A DNA stretch of 64,000 nucleotides from Fen-1245 sp963835535 (GCA_963835535.1 CAWIFL010000005.1:62001-126000), one strand, 5' to 3'. Positions 7,673-18,620 are shown, counted from the first letter of the stretch. Made by a program: numbers and translations. Notes: a model not told the origin generated them from the letters alone.

Positions 7673-8275
7673 CTAGATCAGATAGACGATGGTGAACAGG
7701 ATGATCCAGACCAGGTCCACGAAGTGCCAATACAGGCCGATCGTCTCGACGCCGCGGTAGTTGCCCCCCGCGTACTTGCCCCGGAAGGCCCGGATGGTCA
7801 CCCAGATCATGCTGATGACGCCGCAGGTGACGTGGAAGCCGTGGAAGCCGGTCATCGTGTAGAAGGCGGAGCCGAACACACCGGAGCTGGGCAGGAACCC
7901 CTTCTCGATGAGGTGGTGGTACTCGAACGCTTGGACCCCCACGAAGGTCGCGCCGCCCAGGACGGTGAGCAGCAGCCACTTCTTGAGGCCGGCCTGGTCG
8001 TCCCGGGTCGCGGCGGCGTACGCCTTCACCATCGAGACCGACGAGCAGATGAGGATGAAGGTGTTGAGGGCCGTGATCGGGATCGCCAGGACGGTGCGCG
8101 GGTCCGGCCACGGGGCCCCGGTCCCCCAGCGGAGGATGATGTACGACCCGATCAGCGCCGTGAAGAACATCACCTCGGAGACCAGGAAGACCCACATCCC
8201 CACCTTCTGCGTGTAGACCCCGACGCCGCCCTGCGGCTGCGCGGCGGGGCCGACGGCCGGGGCGTGAGCGCTCAC
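7673..8275 (-). CDS. ctaE: Cytochrome c oxidase subunit III
   Basis: The 200-residue subunit III has about five membrane helices, like the shorter CyoC/CtaE form. Visible family features are KVGMWVFLVSEVMFFTAL, LNTFILICSSV, FVGVQAFEYHHL with the conserved Glu, and MTGFHGFHVTCGV. The C-terminal part YWHFVDLVWIILFTIVYLI is nearly invariant in the family. Subunit III stabilises the catalytic core. Its GTG start at 8275 overlaps the ctaD stop (GTGA). Confidence 0.95.
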   Translation of the reverse strand: MSAHAPAVGPAAQPQGGVGVYTQKVGMWVFLVSEVMFFTALIGSYIILRWGTGAPWPDPRTVLAIPITALNTFILICSSVSMVKAYAAATRDDQAGLKKWLLLTVLGGATFVGVQAFEYHHLIEKGFLPSSGVFGSAFYTMTGFHGFHVTCGVISMIWVTIRAFRGKYAGGNYRGVETIGLYWHFVDLVWIILFTIVYLI

Positions 8276-10005
8276 GCGGCCTCCCCCCTCGGCGGAGCGT
8301 CGACCGGGAGGAAGTCCTCCGCCATCCCCGGGACGCTGTACTCGTAGGGCCCGTGATAAACGTGGGGCGTCTCCGCGAAGTTGCCGTGCGGCGGCGGCGA
8401 GGCCGTGGTCCACTCGAGCCCGGTGTCCCGCCACGGGTTCCGCTCCGCCTTCTCGCCTCTGAAGAGGCTGCCGATGAAGTTGACGGCGAAGACGATCTGC
8501 GAGAGCCCCAGCAGGAAGGCGCTGATCGTGATGAACACGTTGATCGGCTGGAGCGGCTTCAGGAAGTCGTAGACCGTCGGGTCGTAGATCCGGCGCATCT
8601 CGCCGCCGATCCCCAGGATGTGCATCGGGAAGAACGTGCAGTTGTAGAAGACGAAGGTCAGGGCGAAGTGCACCTTCCCCCACCGCTCGCTCATCCGGCG
8701 GCCGAACATCTTCGGATACCAGAAGTAGATCCCGGCGAACACCGCGAACAGGCTGCCGCCGAACAGCACGTAGTGGATGTGCGCGACGATGAAGTAGGTG
8801 CCGTGGATGTACATGTCCACCGGCGTCGAGGCCATGAAGATCCCCGACAGCCCGCCGATGATGAACATCGAGACGAAGGCCAGCGCGTTCAGCATCGGCG
8901 TGGTGAAGTGGATGCTGCCGCGCCACAGCGTGCCGAGCCAGTTGAACACCTTGATGGCCGAGGGCACCGCGATCACGATCGTCGAGACCATGAAGGTGCT
9001 GGCCAGCGTCGGGTTCATCCCGCTCTGGAACATGTGGTGGCCCCACACGATGAAGCCGAGGAACGCGATGGCGATCATCGCGTACACCATCGAGGCGTAG
9101 CCGAAGATCGGCTTCCGCGCCCCGTTCGCGATGATGTCGCTGGAGATCCCCATCGCGGGCAGGATCAGGATGTAGACCTCGGGGTGGCCGAAGAACCAGA
9201 ACAGGTGCTGCCACATCAGCGGCTGGCCGCCCACGTCGGGCTGGAAGAAGTGCGTCCCGATCGTCTGGTCGAACAGCAGCATGATGACCGCGCCGGCCAG
9301 GATCGGCACCGCCAGGATGGCCAGCACCGCCGTGATGAACAGCGCCCACACCGACAGCGGGAGCCGGAACCAGGTCATCCCCGGCGCCCGCAGGTTCACC
9401 ACCGTCGTGATGTAGTTGACGCTCCCCAGGAGCGAGGAGAGGCCGAAGATCACGATGCTGACGCACCAGAGCTGCTGGCCCAGGTGCACGCCGCTGTAGT
9501 CCGGCGTGGCCGAGAGCGGCGCGTAGACGGTCCAGCCCGCGGCCGACGAGCCGCCCAGCACGAACAGGCTGGCCAGCATCAGGCCGCCCGAGGGGATCAT
9601 CAGCCAGAACGACCACATGTTGAGCCGCGGGAACGCCATGTCCGGCGCCCCGATCTTGAGCGGGATCAGGTAGTTCGCGAACACGCCCACCAGCAGCGGC
9701 ATCACGGCGAAGAAGATCATGAACGTGCCGTGCATCGTGACGAGGCTGTTGTACGTCTTCGGCGCCACCACCCCGCCCGGCGCGACCGACTGCGGCAGCC
9801 ACCCGCCCAGCGGCATCGGCTGGCCGGGGAAGCCCAGCTGCCACCGGATCCCCATCGCGAGGAGCCCGCCGACCAGCAGGAAGAACAGGCTGAGGAACAG
9901 GAACTGGATCCCGATGGTCTTGTGATCGGTCGAGAAGACGTACTTCCGGATGAAGGACCGGTCGTCGTGCGCGGCGTGCAGGGCGGCCTCGGCGTGCGCG
10001 GTCAT
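8272..10005 (-). CDS. ctaD: Cytochrome c oxidase subunit I
   Basis: The 577-residue catalytic subunit holds haem a and the haem a3-CuB site where oxygen is reduced. Key residues are the low-spin haem His in LVTMHGTFMIFF, the cross-linked His-Tyr pair in WFFGHPEVYILILPAMG, the CuB pair in VWGHHMF, and the haem a3/a ligands in FIVAHIHYVLFGG. The GHPEVY form indicates an A-type oxidase. The ATG at 10005 overlaps the ctaC stop (ATGA) and the end overlaps ctaE. An extended C-terminus (residues about 530-577) is hydrophilic. Taken with ctaA and ctaB, this is an aa3-type enzyme. Confidence 0.97.
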   Translation of the reverse strand: MTAHAEAALHAAHDDRSFIRKYVFSTDHKTIGIQFLFLSLFFLLVGGLLAMGIRWQLGFPGQPMPLGGWLPQSVAPGGVVAPKTYNSLVTMHGTFMIFFAVMPLLVGVFANYLIPLKIGAPDMAFPRLNMWSFWLMIPSGGLMLASLFVLGGSSAAGWTVYAPLSATPDYSGVHLGQQLWCVSIVIFGLSSLLGSVNYITTVVNLRAPGMTWFRLPLSVWALFITAVLAILAVPILAGAVIMLLFDQTIGTHFFQPDVGGQPLMWQHLFWFFGHPEVYILILPAMGISSDIIANGARKPIFGYASMVYAMIAIAFLGFIVWGHHMFQSGMNPTLASTFMVSTIVIAVPSAIKVFNWLGTLWRGSIHFTTPMLNALAFVSMFIIGGLSGIFMASTPVDMYIHGTYFIVAHIHYVLFGGSLFAVFAGIYFWYPKMFGRRMSERWGKVHFALTFVFYNCTFFPMHILGIGGEMRRIYDPTVYDFLKPLQPINVFITISAFLLGLSQIVFAVNFIGSLFRGEKAERNPWRDTGLEWTTASPPPHGNFAETPHVYHGPYEYSVPGMAEDFLPVDAPPRGEAA

Positions 10006-10712
10006 GGCGTGCCCTCGTGTGCGGTCGGAGCGGCGGCGGGCGCGCTCGGCATGGCGACGCCCTGGCTCCGCAGCCAGGCGGCGAAGGCGGAGTCGGACTG
10101 GACCACCACCACCGCCCGCATCCGGTAGTGCCCGAGCCCGCACAGCTCGGCGCACGCCAGCTCGTAGGTGCCGATCACCGTCGGCCGCACCCAGACCTTG
10201 ATGTTCATCCCGGGCACGGCGTCCTGCTTGATGCGGAAGGCCGGGATGAAGAAGTCGTGCACCACGTCGCGGCTCGTCAGCTCGAAGACGTAGTCGTGGT
10301 TCACCACCAGGTGCAGCTCGTCCTTCTTCATGAAGTCGTCGTCCGTGCCCAGCTTCCCGTCCGGGCCCGGATAGGTGAAGCGCCACTCGAACTGCTTGGC
10401 CTCCACCCCGATCCGATCGGCGTTCGGCGGGTACGTGTCGGCGCTCTTGATCTTGGACCAGAGCGGCTGGCTGAAGAGCGCGAGCGAGACCAGGATGACG
10501 GCGGGGATCGTGGTCCAGATGATCTCCGCCCTCGTGCTTCCCTCCACGTACGTCGCACGGCGGCCGTCGCGCCGCCGGTACCGCACCAGGAAGATCAGCA
10601 GCGCGGCCTCCACCAGCACGAACACCGCGCCGGTGATGTACAGGATCACGTAGAAGAGGGAATCGACCTGACCGCCGACGCTCGACGCGTTGCTCGGAAA
10701 CCACCAGTGCAT
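10002..10712 (-). CDS. ctaC: Cytochrome c oxidase subunit II (CuA subunit, no fused haem c)
   Basis: The 236-residue subunit II has two N-terminal helices (VDSLFYVILYITGAVFVLVE and WTTIPAVILVSLALF) and a periplasmic cupredoxin domain. The CuA ligands are visible as His in VVHDFFIP and the block CAELCGLGHYRM (two Cys, His, Met). The KQFEWRFTYPG aromatic region for electron entry is present. There is no CxxCH, so this is not a caa3 fusion; a separate cytochrome c donor is required. A Pro/Ala tail follows the cupredoxin. It is first in the operon, and the promoter must lie in the 203-base divergent gap upstream. Confidence 0.95.
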   Translation of the reverse strand: MHWWFPSNASSVGGQVDSLFYVILYITGAVFVLVEAALLIFLVRYRRRDGRRATYVEGSTRAEIIWTTIPAVILVSLALFSQPLWSKIKSADTYPPNADRIGVEAKQFEWRFTYPGPDGKLGTDDDFMKKDELHLVVNHDYVFELTSRDVVHDFFIPAFRIKQDAVPGMNIKVWVRPTVIGTYELACAELCGLGHYRMRAVVVVQSDSAFAAWLRSQGVAMPSAPAAAPTAHEGTP

Positions 10713-10915
10713 CGCAGGATGTCTCCGCGGCGACCCGGCCTCCCGGCACCCGGCAATCTGCCGGGCACGGTGAGAGGGCCGCCGATGGTTGTGAAATCCG
10801 GAGCGAAAGGTAATTGCGAGTCTTTCACCTGTCATTGGGCACGGAACCCAAGGCTGGAAGCGGACTTCGGGCCCTGTCACTTCCCCGGCGTTCCTCCGGG
10901 GCGTACACTACCCGG
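10713..10915. promoter_or_regulatory. Divergent intergenic region between ctaC and the APC permease
   Basis: This 203-base gap must hold promoters for the oxidase operon (-) and the permease (+), but I see no clear -35/-10 pair. It contains a 7-bp inverted repeat with a 3-base loop (10749-10765), which would form a hairpin in the ctaC leader, and a spaced dyad TTGGG-N7-CCCAA (10835-10851) that could be an operator. Both are weak on their own. Confidence 0.35.
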
Positions 10916-12332
10916 ATGAACGGCACCTCTCCGGCCGCCGGGCGGCCGCCCACCCCGATCCGCGACGAGTGGGGGGAGCGCCTCCCGCGCAGCCTGGGTC
11001 TGTTCTCCGCCGTGGCGGTGCTGGTGGGCTCCACGATCGGCAGCGGGATCTTCCGCACGCCCGCGCTGATCGCCCGGCGAGTGCCGGCGCCGGTCCCGAT
11101 GCTGGCGGTCTGGGTCTTGGGGGGCGTGCTGGTGCTGTGCGGCGCCCTGACCTATGCCGAGCTGGCCGGGATGCACCCGCGGTCGGGCGGCGTCTACGTG
11201 TACGTGCGCGAGGGCTTCGGCCGGCTCCCGGCCTTCCTGATGGGGTGGTCGGAGCTGCTGGTGATCCGGGCCTCCGCCCTCGGGGCGATCGCGACGGTCT
11301 TCGCGGAGTACCTGCTCAGGTCCCTCGGCTTCGACCCCGCGCTTCCCGGGAACGCGCGGGCCGTGCACGACCTGGCCGCCGTCGCGATCGCCGTCACGGC
11401 GGCGTTCAACTACGTGGGGGTGCGGTGGAGCGCCCTCATTCTGAACCTCACGACCACGGCCAAGTACGGCGCGCTGGTCCTCCTCGTCGTGGTGGCCTTC
11501 GCGGTCGGGCACGGCGACTTCGGCCACTTCGCCGGTGTGACGCCGGCGGCGGGGAGCACGCTCGACGCGGGGCTGTTCGGCTTGGCCCTCGTCTCGGTGC
11601 TCTGGGCGTACGACGGCTGGGCGGACGTGTCGTTCGTGAGCGGCGAGGTCCGGGACCCCCGGAAGAACCTCCCCCGCGCCCTGCTGCTGGGCACGGGGGC
11701 GGTCGTGGCCATCTACCTCCTCGTCAACGCGGCCTACCTGTACCTGATGCCGCTGGCCGACGTGGCGCGGTCGCCGCTGGTGGCGGCCGATGCGGCCCAA
11801 CTCCTGGTCGGGCGCGTGGGCGTCGGAATCGTCGCCGTCGTGGTGATGATCTCGACCTTCGGGACCCTGGCTGGCTCGATGCTGACGGGACCGACGGATC
11901 TTCTTCGCGATGGCGGACGACGGGCTCTTCTTCCGCGGCGTCGCGCGGGTCCACCCGAGGTTCAAGACACCGTCGGTCGCGATCGTGCTCACCGCGGGGA
12001 TGGGGATCGCCTACGTGCTCGCGCGGACCTTCGAGCAGCTGGCCGACACCTTCGTCCTGGCCCTCTGGCCGTTCTACGCGCTGGCGGCGGCCGCCATCTT
12101 CGTGCTGCGGCGCCGGAGGCCCGACGCCGACCGCCCGGTCCGCGTCTGGGCGTATCCGCTCCCGCCCATCCTCTTCCTGCTGTCCGCCGTGCTGATCCTC
12201 GGCAACGCGCTGCTCACGGACCTCGGCGGAACGGCACTGGCCTTCGGCGTCATTCTCAGCGGGCTCCCGGCCTACGGCGTGTGGCTGTGGCTGAGGCGCG
12301 GGGCGAGAGCCCCGGACTCCTCCGCCACCTAG
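10916..12332 (+). CDS. APC-family amino acid permease, interrupted by one frameshift
   Basis: Joining two frames gives about 471 residues of an amino acid/polyamine/organocation transporter. The first frame begins MNGTSPAAG and shows VGSTIGSGIFRTPALIA (the family GSGIF helix-1 break), LCGALTYAELAGMHPRSGGV and SVLWAYDGWADVSFVSGEV. The second frame resumes at FFAMADDGLFFRGVARVH and carries the last helices. The break lies near 11894, where one extra A changes the expected GPRIFFAMADDG. Deleting it restores a normal-length protein, so a sequencing error or a very recent mutation is likely. About twelve helices are predicted. Substrate cannot be told. The gene is monocistronic, transcribed away from the oxidase operon. 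Confidence 0.8.
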
Positions 12333-12361
12333 CGACGCCGCGCGGCGCGCATCCCCGAAAT

Positions 12362-12391
12362 GAAGCCGCCCCCCTTGCGGAGGGCGGCTTC
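12362..12391. terminator. Hairpin terminator between convergent permease and TonB receptor genes
   Basis: A 10-bp perfect stem (12362-12371 with 12382-12391) encloses a 10-base loop, and a short T-containing stretch (GTGTTT) follows. Position 30 bases after the permease stop and 24 bases before the converging receptor stop fits a shared terminator. Confidence 0.7.
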
Positions 12392-12414
12392 GTGTTTCCG
12401 GCTGAGCGAGATCG

Positions 12415-15400
12415 CTAGAAGCTGTAGCGGATGCTCAGGTTGATGCGCCAGACGTCGGCAGTGCCCGCCGTCTTGGTGAACGAACCGTAGTTGGAGATCA
12501 GCTTCCCGCCCACGGTCTGCAGCGTGTACGTCGGGGCGTTGTTGGCATCCACGCCCTTGTACACCAGCGGCTGGGTGGTCGTAAAGGTGTAGCCGGTGCC
12601 CCAGTTGCTGTTGAGGAGGTTGGTCAGGTTCAGAACGTCCACGCGGAGCTGCAGCGAATTCGGCCTGCCCCGCGTCAGCGCGCCGATGTCCTGCGAGACG
12701 CTGCCGTCCAGCCGCCAGACGATCGGGAGGAACACCGCGTTGCGCTGCGCGTACTGGCCGCGGTGGGAGCTCAGGTACTGGTCCTGGTTGATGAACGCCG
12801 TCCACGCCGTCTGCTGCTGCTGGCGCGTGTAGGTCACGCCGCTGACGGTCAGCGGCACGAAGTTCATCTGGCTGGTGTCCTTCGGGATCCAGATCAGGTC
12901 GTTCCCGCTGACGCCGTCCCCGTTCATGTCGCCCGAGTACACGTAGTCGCCGTTGCCCCAGTTATGACCGTCCAGGTACAGCCCGAACGTGGTCGGGCCC
13001 GGCATGATGAGGTTGCCCGTGTAGGTCAGCGCGGCGAACCACCGGTTTGCGGGTGAGAACGCAGAGTAGCCCAGGCCCGGGTTGTTCGGGTCGCCGGCGC
13101 TGTGGATGCCGGTCCAGTTGCCGTAGGCGACGGAGCCGGGGTCACCCGTGTTCTTGCTCTCCCCGTACGTGTATCCGAATTTGGCGTAGAATCCCTTGAT
13201 CAGCGGCCGCTCGATCGAGAACGAGATGTTGTAGGCATGGCCCACGCCCTCGTTGGTGAGCACGGGCGCGTCGCTGACCTGCTGGTAGATCCGGTAGCCC
13301 TGGCAGCTCGCGACTCCCGGCGGGGGGACGCAGCCGGGCCGCTGGTACCAGCGGGGCCGGTTGTCGGGGCCCGTGAAGGTGGACTCCGCCGCCGGCAGGT
13401 TGACGTTGGCGTACCCGATGCCGTTCAAGTCCTTGGTGTACAGGAACTCGACGGTGCCCGTCAGGCCCAGCGGCAGACGCTGGTCGACGGCGAGGTTGGT
13501 GCGCCAGACCTGCGGGAACTTGAAGTTCTTGTCGGTGAAGTTCAGCTCGAAGGTCTGCGCCGGACCGCCCGTGACCGAGGCGGGCGCGTAAGCGCTCGGG
13601 TTCGGGTTGAACGGATACGCCGTGGTGGTGCTCTGGGAGATGAACCCCGTCAGCACCCCGGTGTTACCCACCTGGTTCGAGATCCAGACGTACGCGGGCC
13701 GGCCGGAGAAGACGCCGGTGCCGCCGCGGAGCTGGGTCTGGTGCTTCCCCTGCACGTCGTAGTTGATGCCCAGACGCGGGGAGAGCAGGGGATTGACCGG
13801 CGGCAGCGCGCCGCTGTTGTACTGGGCGATCGAGCCGTCCGCGTTGCGGAAGTGCATCGTGTCCGCGATCGCGTTGTCGTACGCCGTGTTCCCGAACTTC
13901 GGCGCGTCCACCCGCAGCCCCGCGGTGACCGTCAGGTCCCGCGTCGGCCGGAACTCGTCCTGCGCGTACACGCCGGCGTACAGCACGTCCAGCGGCTGGA
14001 CCGGCTCCGTCTGCCCGGGGATGTTCCCGTACCGGTACTGGAAGAGGTGCAGGGGCACCGTCGACGGCCCGGTGTGAGTGCAGAGGGCGCTGCCAACCGT
14101 GTACACGCCGCACTGGGCGATATAGGCGTTCGGCATCCCGGTAGAATTGGGCCAGCGAGTCGTACACGTAGACGCTCTGCGCACCCGGGAAGAACACGTT
14201 CTTCGAGTGGTACTGCTCGGCGCTGAAGCCGAAGGTCAGCGTGTGCTTCGGCAGGTAGATGTTGTAGTTGTCCTGCACCTGGAAGCTGTGATAGATGAGC
14301 TGGTTGTCCGGCGTGAACGGCTCGAAGCCGAACGTCGTGTAGTTGGTGCCGCCCTGGAGGATCTCCACCTCCGGGAACCAGGGCGGGGCGACGTTGTTCC
14401 GGTTCTCGTCGTTCGACGTGTACCCCACGATCAGGTTGTTCGACATCTTGCTGCCGATCGTCGAGTTCCACTCCGCCACGGTGGAGCGGATGTTCTCCAG
14501 GATCGCGTAGTTCGAGTTCGCGAAGTTCAGCGAGTTCAACGAGCTGCGGCGGCTTCCGAGCCCGAGCGACGACGAGTTCGAGATCAGGATGTCGGAGCTG
14601 GAGTTCAGCACGTTGTACTTCAGGGAAATCTTGTTCCGGTCGTTGATGTTGTAGTCCAACCGAACCAGGAACCGGTTCGACGGGACGTTGAAGTTGTAGC
14701 CCTGATACGGGCCGGTGTTGTAGTGGAAGTTGGTCGCCAGATAGGTGCTGAGGGCATTCAGGTCCGACGCCAGGACGCGCGTGATGTTGCCGGTGACCGG
14801 CGTCAGGGCGGCAGCCGTGCCCGTGTTGGCCTGGTACGTGGTCCCCGGCGAAGTCTGCAGGTCCTGCTCCCAGCTGGCGAAGAAGAACAGCTTGTTCTTG
14901 AGGATCGGCCCGCCGACGTTGATGCCGATGTTGTGGTAATCGAACGTGCCCGACTGGAAGGCGTTCGGGCCGGCCTGCGTGCCGACGTACCGGCTGCTGC
15001 GGAAGCCGTAGTAGATCGAGCCGGTATAGTCGTTGGTGCCGCTCTTGGTGACCATGTTGACGCCGGCGCCCACGAAGTTGCCCTGGCGCACGTCGTACGG
15101 CGCCACGTTGACCTCGATCTGCTCGAGGGCGTCGAGCGAGACGGCCGCGACTCCCGTGCGCCCGCCCGGCTCACCGGCGAGGCCGAACGAGTTGTTGAAG
15201 TAGGAGCCGTCGATAGTCATGTTGTTGAAGTAATCCTGCTGCCCCGCGAACGAGTACCCGAACCCCACCGAGCTGAACTGCGGGACCAGCCGCAACATGT
15301 CGTCGACCTGGCGGCTGACGGTCGGCATCGCCGCGAGCTGCTCGGTCGCCACGGAAGTCGCGGCCCCGGTGCGCTCGGAGCTGAAGACGGCGTCGGCCTT

Positions 15401-15778
15401 GCCGCTGACGTTGATGGCCTCGAGCTCGATGCTTACCTGCCCCATCACGAAGTTCACGTCGGCGGCCACGCCCAGCGTCAGGTTGATGTTGTCCTGCACC
15501 TGCCGCCGGTACCCCACCATGCTCACGGTGACGCGATACGGGCCCCCGACGCGCATGCCGGGGATCGTGAAGCGCCCGTTGGACAGCGTCGTCGCGCTGT
15601 ACGACGTGCCCGACGGCACGTGTACGGCCGCCACGTGCGCCCCCGCCAGCGGGATGTTGGTGGAGTCCATCACGGTGCCGGTCATCGCCGACGTCGTGAC
15701 GCCCTGCGCACGGACAACCGTCGTGCCGGCGAACGCGATCAAGGTGAGGATCAGACAGATCTTCCAGGGTAGCTTCAT
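12415..15778 (-). CDS. Oar-like TonB-dependent receptor with CarboxypepD_reg domain, one frameshift
   Basis: The two frames together encode about 1120 residues. Order: a signal peptide ending TTVVRA with Gln next, a carboxypeptidase-regulatory-like beta domain (SAMTGTVMDSTNIPLAGAHV), a plug domain (RQVDDMLRLVPQFSS, LEQIEVNVAPYDVRQG) and a long beta-barrel finishing in IRYSF with terminal Phe. The barrel NGSR-type repeats and overall size resemble Myxococcus Oar. These proteins import substrates or act in outer-membrane secretion and adhesion. The frame breaks near 14133, where one extra base separates AQFYRDA from NAYIAQCG. The start ATG has GGAGG seven bases upstream. Asn/Tyr/Ser-rich composition is typical of such barrels. 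The substrate is unknown. Confidence 0.85.
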
Positions 15779-15919
15779 GCGGATTCCTCCATCAACGGAT
15801 GGCTGGGGGATGAGGTGTGGCGCATGTCGAATCCGGTCGTGCCGAAGCAGCAGTAAGGGTGTGACAGGGCACAAAGAACATTCCGTTCCGGACGACGGTC
15901 GTCAAGTCACATTATTGTC

Positions 15920-17004
15920 TCAGGTCCTGGCTTTCGCGAAGAGTACGGCGCCCGCAGCTCCGAACAAAATATTCGGTATCCACGCGGCCAGGAGCGGCGG
16001 TACCACGCCGCCGGCCCCGACGGCCCGCATGATCTGTACCATGGTAAGGAAAACGATGGTCGTCGCCAGGCTGACGGCCACGCCGTAGGCCGGCCCCCCG
16101 CGCGTTCCGGCGATCCCCAGCGGCGCTCCGAACAGGGCTATGATGAGGCAGGTGCAGGGGATGGCGATCTTGAGCGCCCGCTCGACCTTGAGCTTGTTGG
16201 CGTCCCCCCCGCCCGGTCCACCGTCTGTACGTAGTGCCCCAGCTCGGCATACCGCATCTGGTCGGGCGCCTTGGGCTCCACCGTGAGGTCGAGGGGGCGC
16301 TCGGCCATGGCACGCTGGCGCAGCGAGTCGAAGCTGAATGCGACCTCCTGGTCGCGCCCGAGGAAGAACCGCAGCGCCCCGTCCCGGAGCGTCCACCCCC
16401 GGTCCGCGCGGTAGCCGGCGCTCGCCGCCGTGAGGAAGTAGCTGGGAAAGGCGGGGCCCGTGCCTTGGCGCTCGATCTGCACGCCCTGCATCGAGCGGTC
16501 GGGCACCGACAGGGTGCGGATCGAGTACATCCGCCCGCCGTCGGCGCGGTAGACGAAGTTGAAGCGGGCCGTCTGGGAGCGGGCCGTGACCTCGTCGAGC
16601 AGCACTGCCCGGCGCTGCTGGCCGAGGGGGGCGAATTCCCCGAGGAAGAACGCGAAGACGCTGGCGGTCGCGGCCAGCACGAAGATCGGCCCGACCAGCC
16701 GGTGGAACGAGATCCCCGAGGCCTTCGCGGCGGTGATCTCGGAATGGCGAGCCAGCGAGCCGACGGAAAAGACGGCGGCGAACAGCACGGCCGCGGGCGT
16801 GATCAGGAAAACCTGCTCCGGCATGCCGGCCAGATAGGCGAGCGCGACGCGCCAGGCCGGCAGCCCCTTCGAGATGTAGCGGTCGACGTGGTCGGTCAGG
16901 TCGATCAGGATGGTGAGGACGGGGAAGCCGAGCGCCGTGATGCCGAAGATCTTCAGGAACTCGGTGGTGACGTAGCGGTCGAGGACCTTCAGCCCGCGCC
17001 TCAC
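15920..17004 (-). CDS. lptG: LPS export permease LptG, one frameshift in a G7 run
   Basis: LptG forms, with LptF and LptB, the inner-membrane ABC transporter that extracts LPS. N-terminal helices (YVTTEFLKIFGITALGFPVL) are followed by the periplasmic beta-jellyroll and then the C-terminal helices, in another frame, from DANKLKVERALKIAIPCTCL to the end. The break falls in a run of seven G (16204-16210 on the complement). Eight would restore one frame of about 361 residues, the usual family length, so a homopolymer error is likely. The GTG at 17004 overlaps the lptF stop as GTGA. No LptB gene is in the window. Confidence 0.85.
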
Positions 17005-18620
17005 GGGCGCGCGCGCGCCGAGGCGGTGCGCAGCCGATCCCGCAACGCGGTGAATCGCTCGCGCCAGGTGCCGCGGGCCGCGACCCGCTGCCGGTTGAGG
17101 CGCAGGAAGAGGGCGACCCCGATCACGGTCATCACGAGGTTGGCGCCCCACATCGCCCAGAATGGCGTGACGATGAGCTCGTCGGCGAGCGTCTCGCCGC
17201 CGATGAGCCCCACGTAGTAGAGGCCGAAGATGACCACGCTCGCGCCGATGACCAGCCCGACGCCGCCGCGCGGGAAGCGGAGCGCGATGGGCGCCCCGAT
17301 CAGCACGAACGCGAGGCAGGAGGCGGCGATGGCGAATTTCTTGTGTATCTCGATCTCGAACCGCGCCGCCAGCTGGAGCGCGACCCGGCGCCGGGCGTCC
17401 AGGGAGCTGAGCGCTTGCCGGAGCTGCGTGCCCGAGGTGTCGGGCAGGAACCGCCGCGGCGGCGGGGCCGGGGGAGGTGCGGCGGCCGCGGCGCCGGGCG
17501 CCGGCAGGCCGACGAAGCGGCGGAGCGAGTCGATCGCCCCGGGCGCCGGCCGCGCGGGGACGGGAGCTTGGGCTCGTCCAACCGCGCCCGGGCGCCGGCC
17601 GGGCACCTGGGCCTTGAGCGGGCGCGGGCGGAACAGGGGGATGAGCAGCCCCTTGAGGGCGCGGCAGTAGAGGTGCGCCGCCACCAGGCGCTGCGGCGGT
17701 CTCACCTTGCCGGCATTGAGGGCGTTCGGCGCCGGGACCCCCAGCAGGCGGTCCACGTCGTTGGCCAGCGCCACGTCGCGGTCGCGGTCGACGGAGGCGA
17801 CCGAGGTCAGCTGGCCCTGCAGCGCCGAGTCCATCTCGCACGTGGACATCTCGCGGTCGCCCTTGTAGCTGTCCTCCTCCGTGCGCTCGAAGGTGTTGGA
17901 CACGCCGTGCACCTTCACCAGGTCGGTGTGGAAGTCCACGCGCCGGAAGACGGCGGGCTGCGCCCGGTCGTAGTCGTTGATGTAGCCGTCGAACAGCGTG
18001 AGCAGCAGCACCGTGCGGTCGGCGTTGAACGCCATGTACCCGCTGTCGGCGTAGATCGTCCGGCGCCGCGTGTCGCCGGTGAGGTCGTAGATCACCACGT
18101 CCTTGAGCCGGTCGGTCGCCTGGTCGATGCGGTTGGCCTTGAGGTAGTACTGCGCCTGGATCACCTCGTTGACCATCTGCTCCTTGAGCTGGAACGTCGG
18201 CCGCTTGCGGGCGATGTCCACCATCAGGGCCGCGAGCTTGTGGTTGGTGCGCGGCAGGACCTGGTCGATGAACAGGAAGGAGATCACGGCCAGGCCGAGG
18301 GCCGCCAGCAGCACCGGCCGGACGAGCGTCACCAGGTTGACGCCGCTCGCGCGGAGCGCCGTGATCTCGTTGTCCGCGCCGAGCCGCACGAAGGCGTAGA
18401 GCACCGCGACCAGCACCGCCATCGGCAGGGTCATCGCCAGGATGAAGGGGACCGAGAGCGCGAAGAACTCGCCGATGACACCCCACGTCAGGCCCTTGCC
18501 GACCAGTTGCCCGAACTTCTGCGCCACCTGATTGAGGAGCATCAGCCCGGTGAGCGCCGCCAGGGCGAAAACGAACGGCGGAAGGTGCTCGCGGAGGAGA
18601 TAGCGGGATAGCAGCTTCAC
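17001..18620 (-). CDS. lptF: LPS export permease LptF with a Pro/Ala-rich insert
   Basis: The 539-residue protein starts with GTG at 18620 (KLLSRYLLREHLPPFVFALA) and has the family layout. Three N-terminal helices come first, with ADNEITALRASGVNL, the conserved cytoplasmic coupling segment that contacts LptB. A periplasmic jellyroll with KANRIDQATDRLKDVVIYDL and three C-terminal helices (IHKKFAIAASCLAFVLIGAP) follow. It is about 170 residues longer than the usual 360 because of extra sequence before the last helices, including a low-complexity Pro/Ala/Arg stretch at about residues 330-392. It is first in an operon with lptG and divergent from sprA. Confidence 0.85.
   Translation of the reverse strand: MKLLSRYLLREHLPPFVFALAALTGLMLLNQVAQKFGQLVGKGLTWGVIGEFFALSVPFILAMTLPMAVLVAVLYAFVRLGADNEITALRASGVNLVTLVRPVLLAALGLAVISFLFIDQVLPRTNHKLAALMVDIARKRPTFQLKEQMVNEVIQAQYYLKANRIDQATDRLKDVVIYDLTGDTRRRTIYADSGYMAFNADRTVLLLTLFDGYINDYDRAQPAVFRRVDFHTDLVKVHGVSNTFERTEEDSYKGDREMSTCEMDSALQGQLTSVASVDRDRDVALANDVDRLLGVPAPNALNAGKVRPPQRLVAAHLYCRALKGLLIPLFRPRPLKAQVPGRRPGAVGRAQAPVPARPAPGAIDSLRRFVGLPAPGAAAAAPPPAPPPRRFLPDTSGTQLRQALSSLDARRRVALQLAARFEIEIHKKFAIAASCLAFVLIGAPIALRFPRGGVGLVIGASVVIFGLYYVGLIGGETLADELIVTPFWAMWGANLVMTVIGVALFLRLNRQRVAARGTWRERFTALRDRLRTASARARP

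Noticed and set aside
10002..10712. A caa3-type oxidase with haem c fused to subunit II
   Set aside because: No CxxCH motif occurs after the CuA block; the C-terminus is only a Pro/Ala-rich tail.
16204..16210. Programmed frameshifting in lptG or the pilin genes
   Set aside because: LptG needs no second product, no slippery heptamer with a downstream stem or internal ribosome site was seen, and similar breaks occur in unrelated genes nearby, so sequencing error is simpler.
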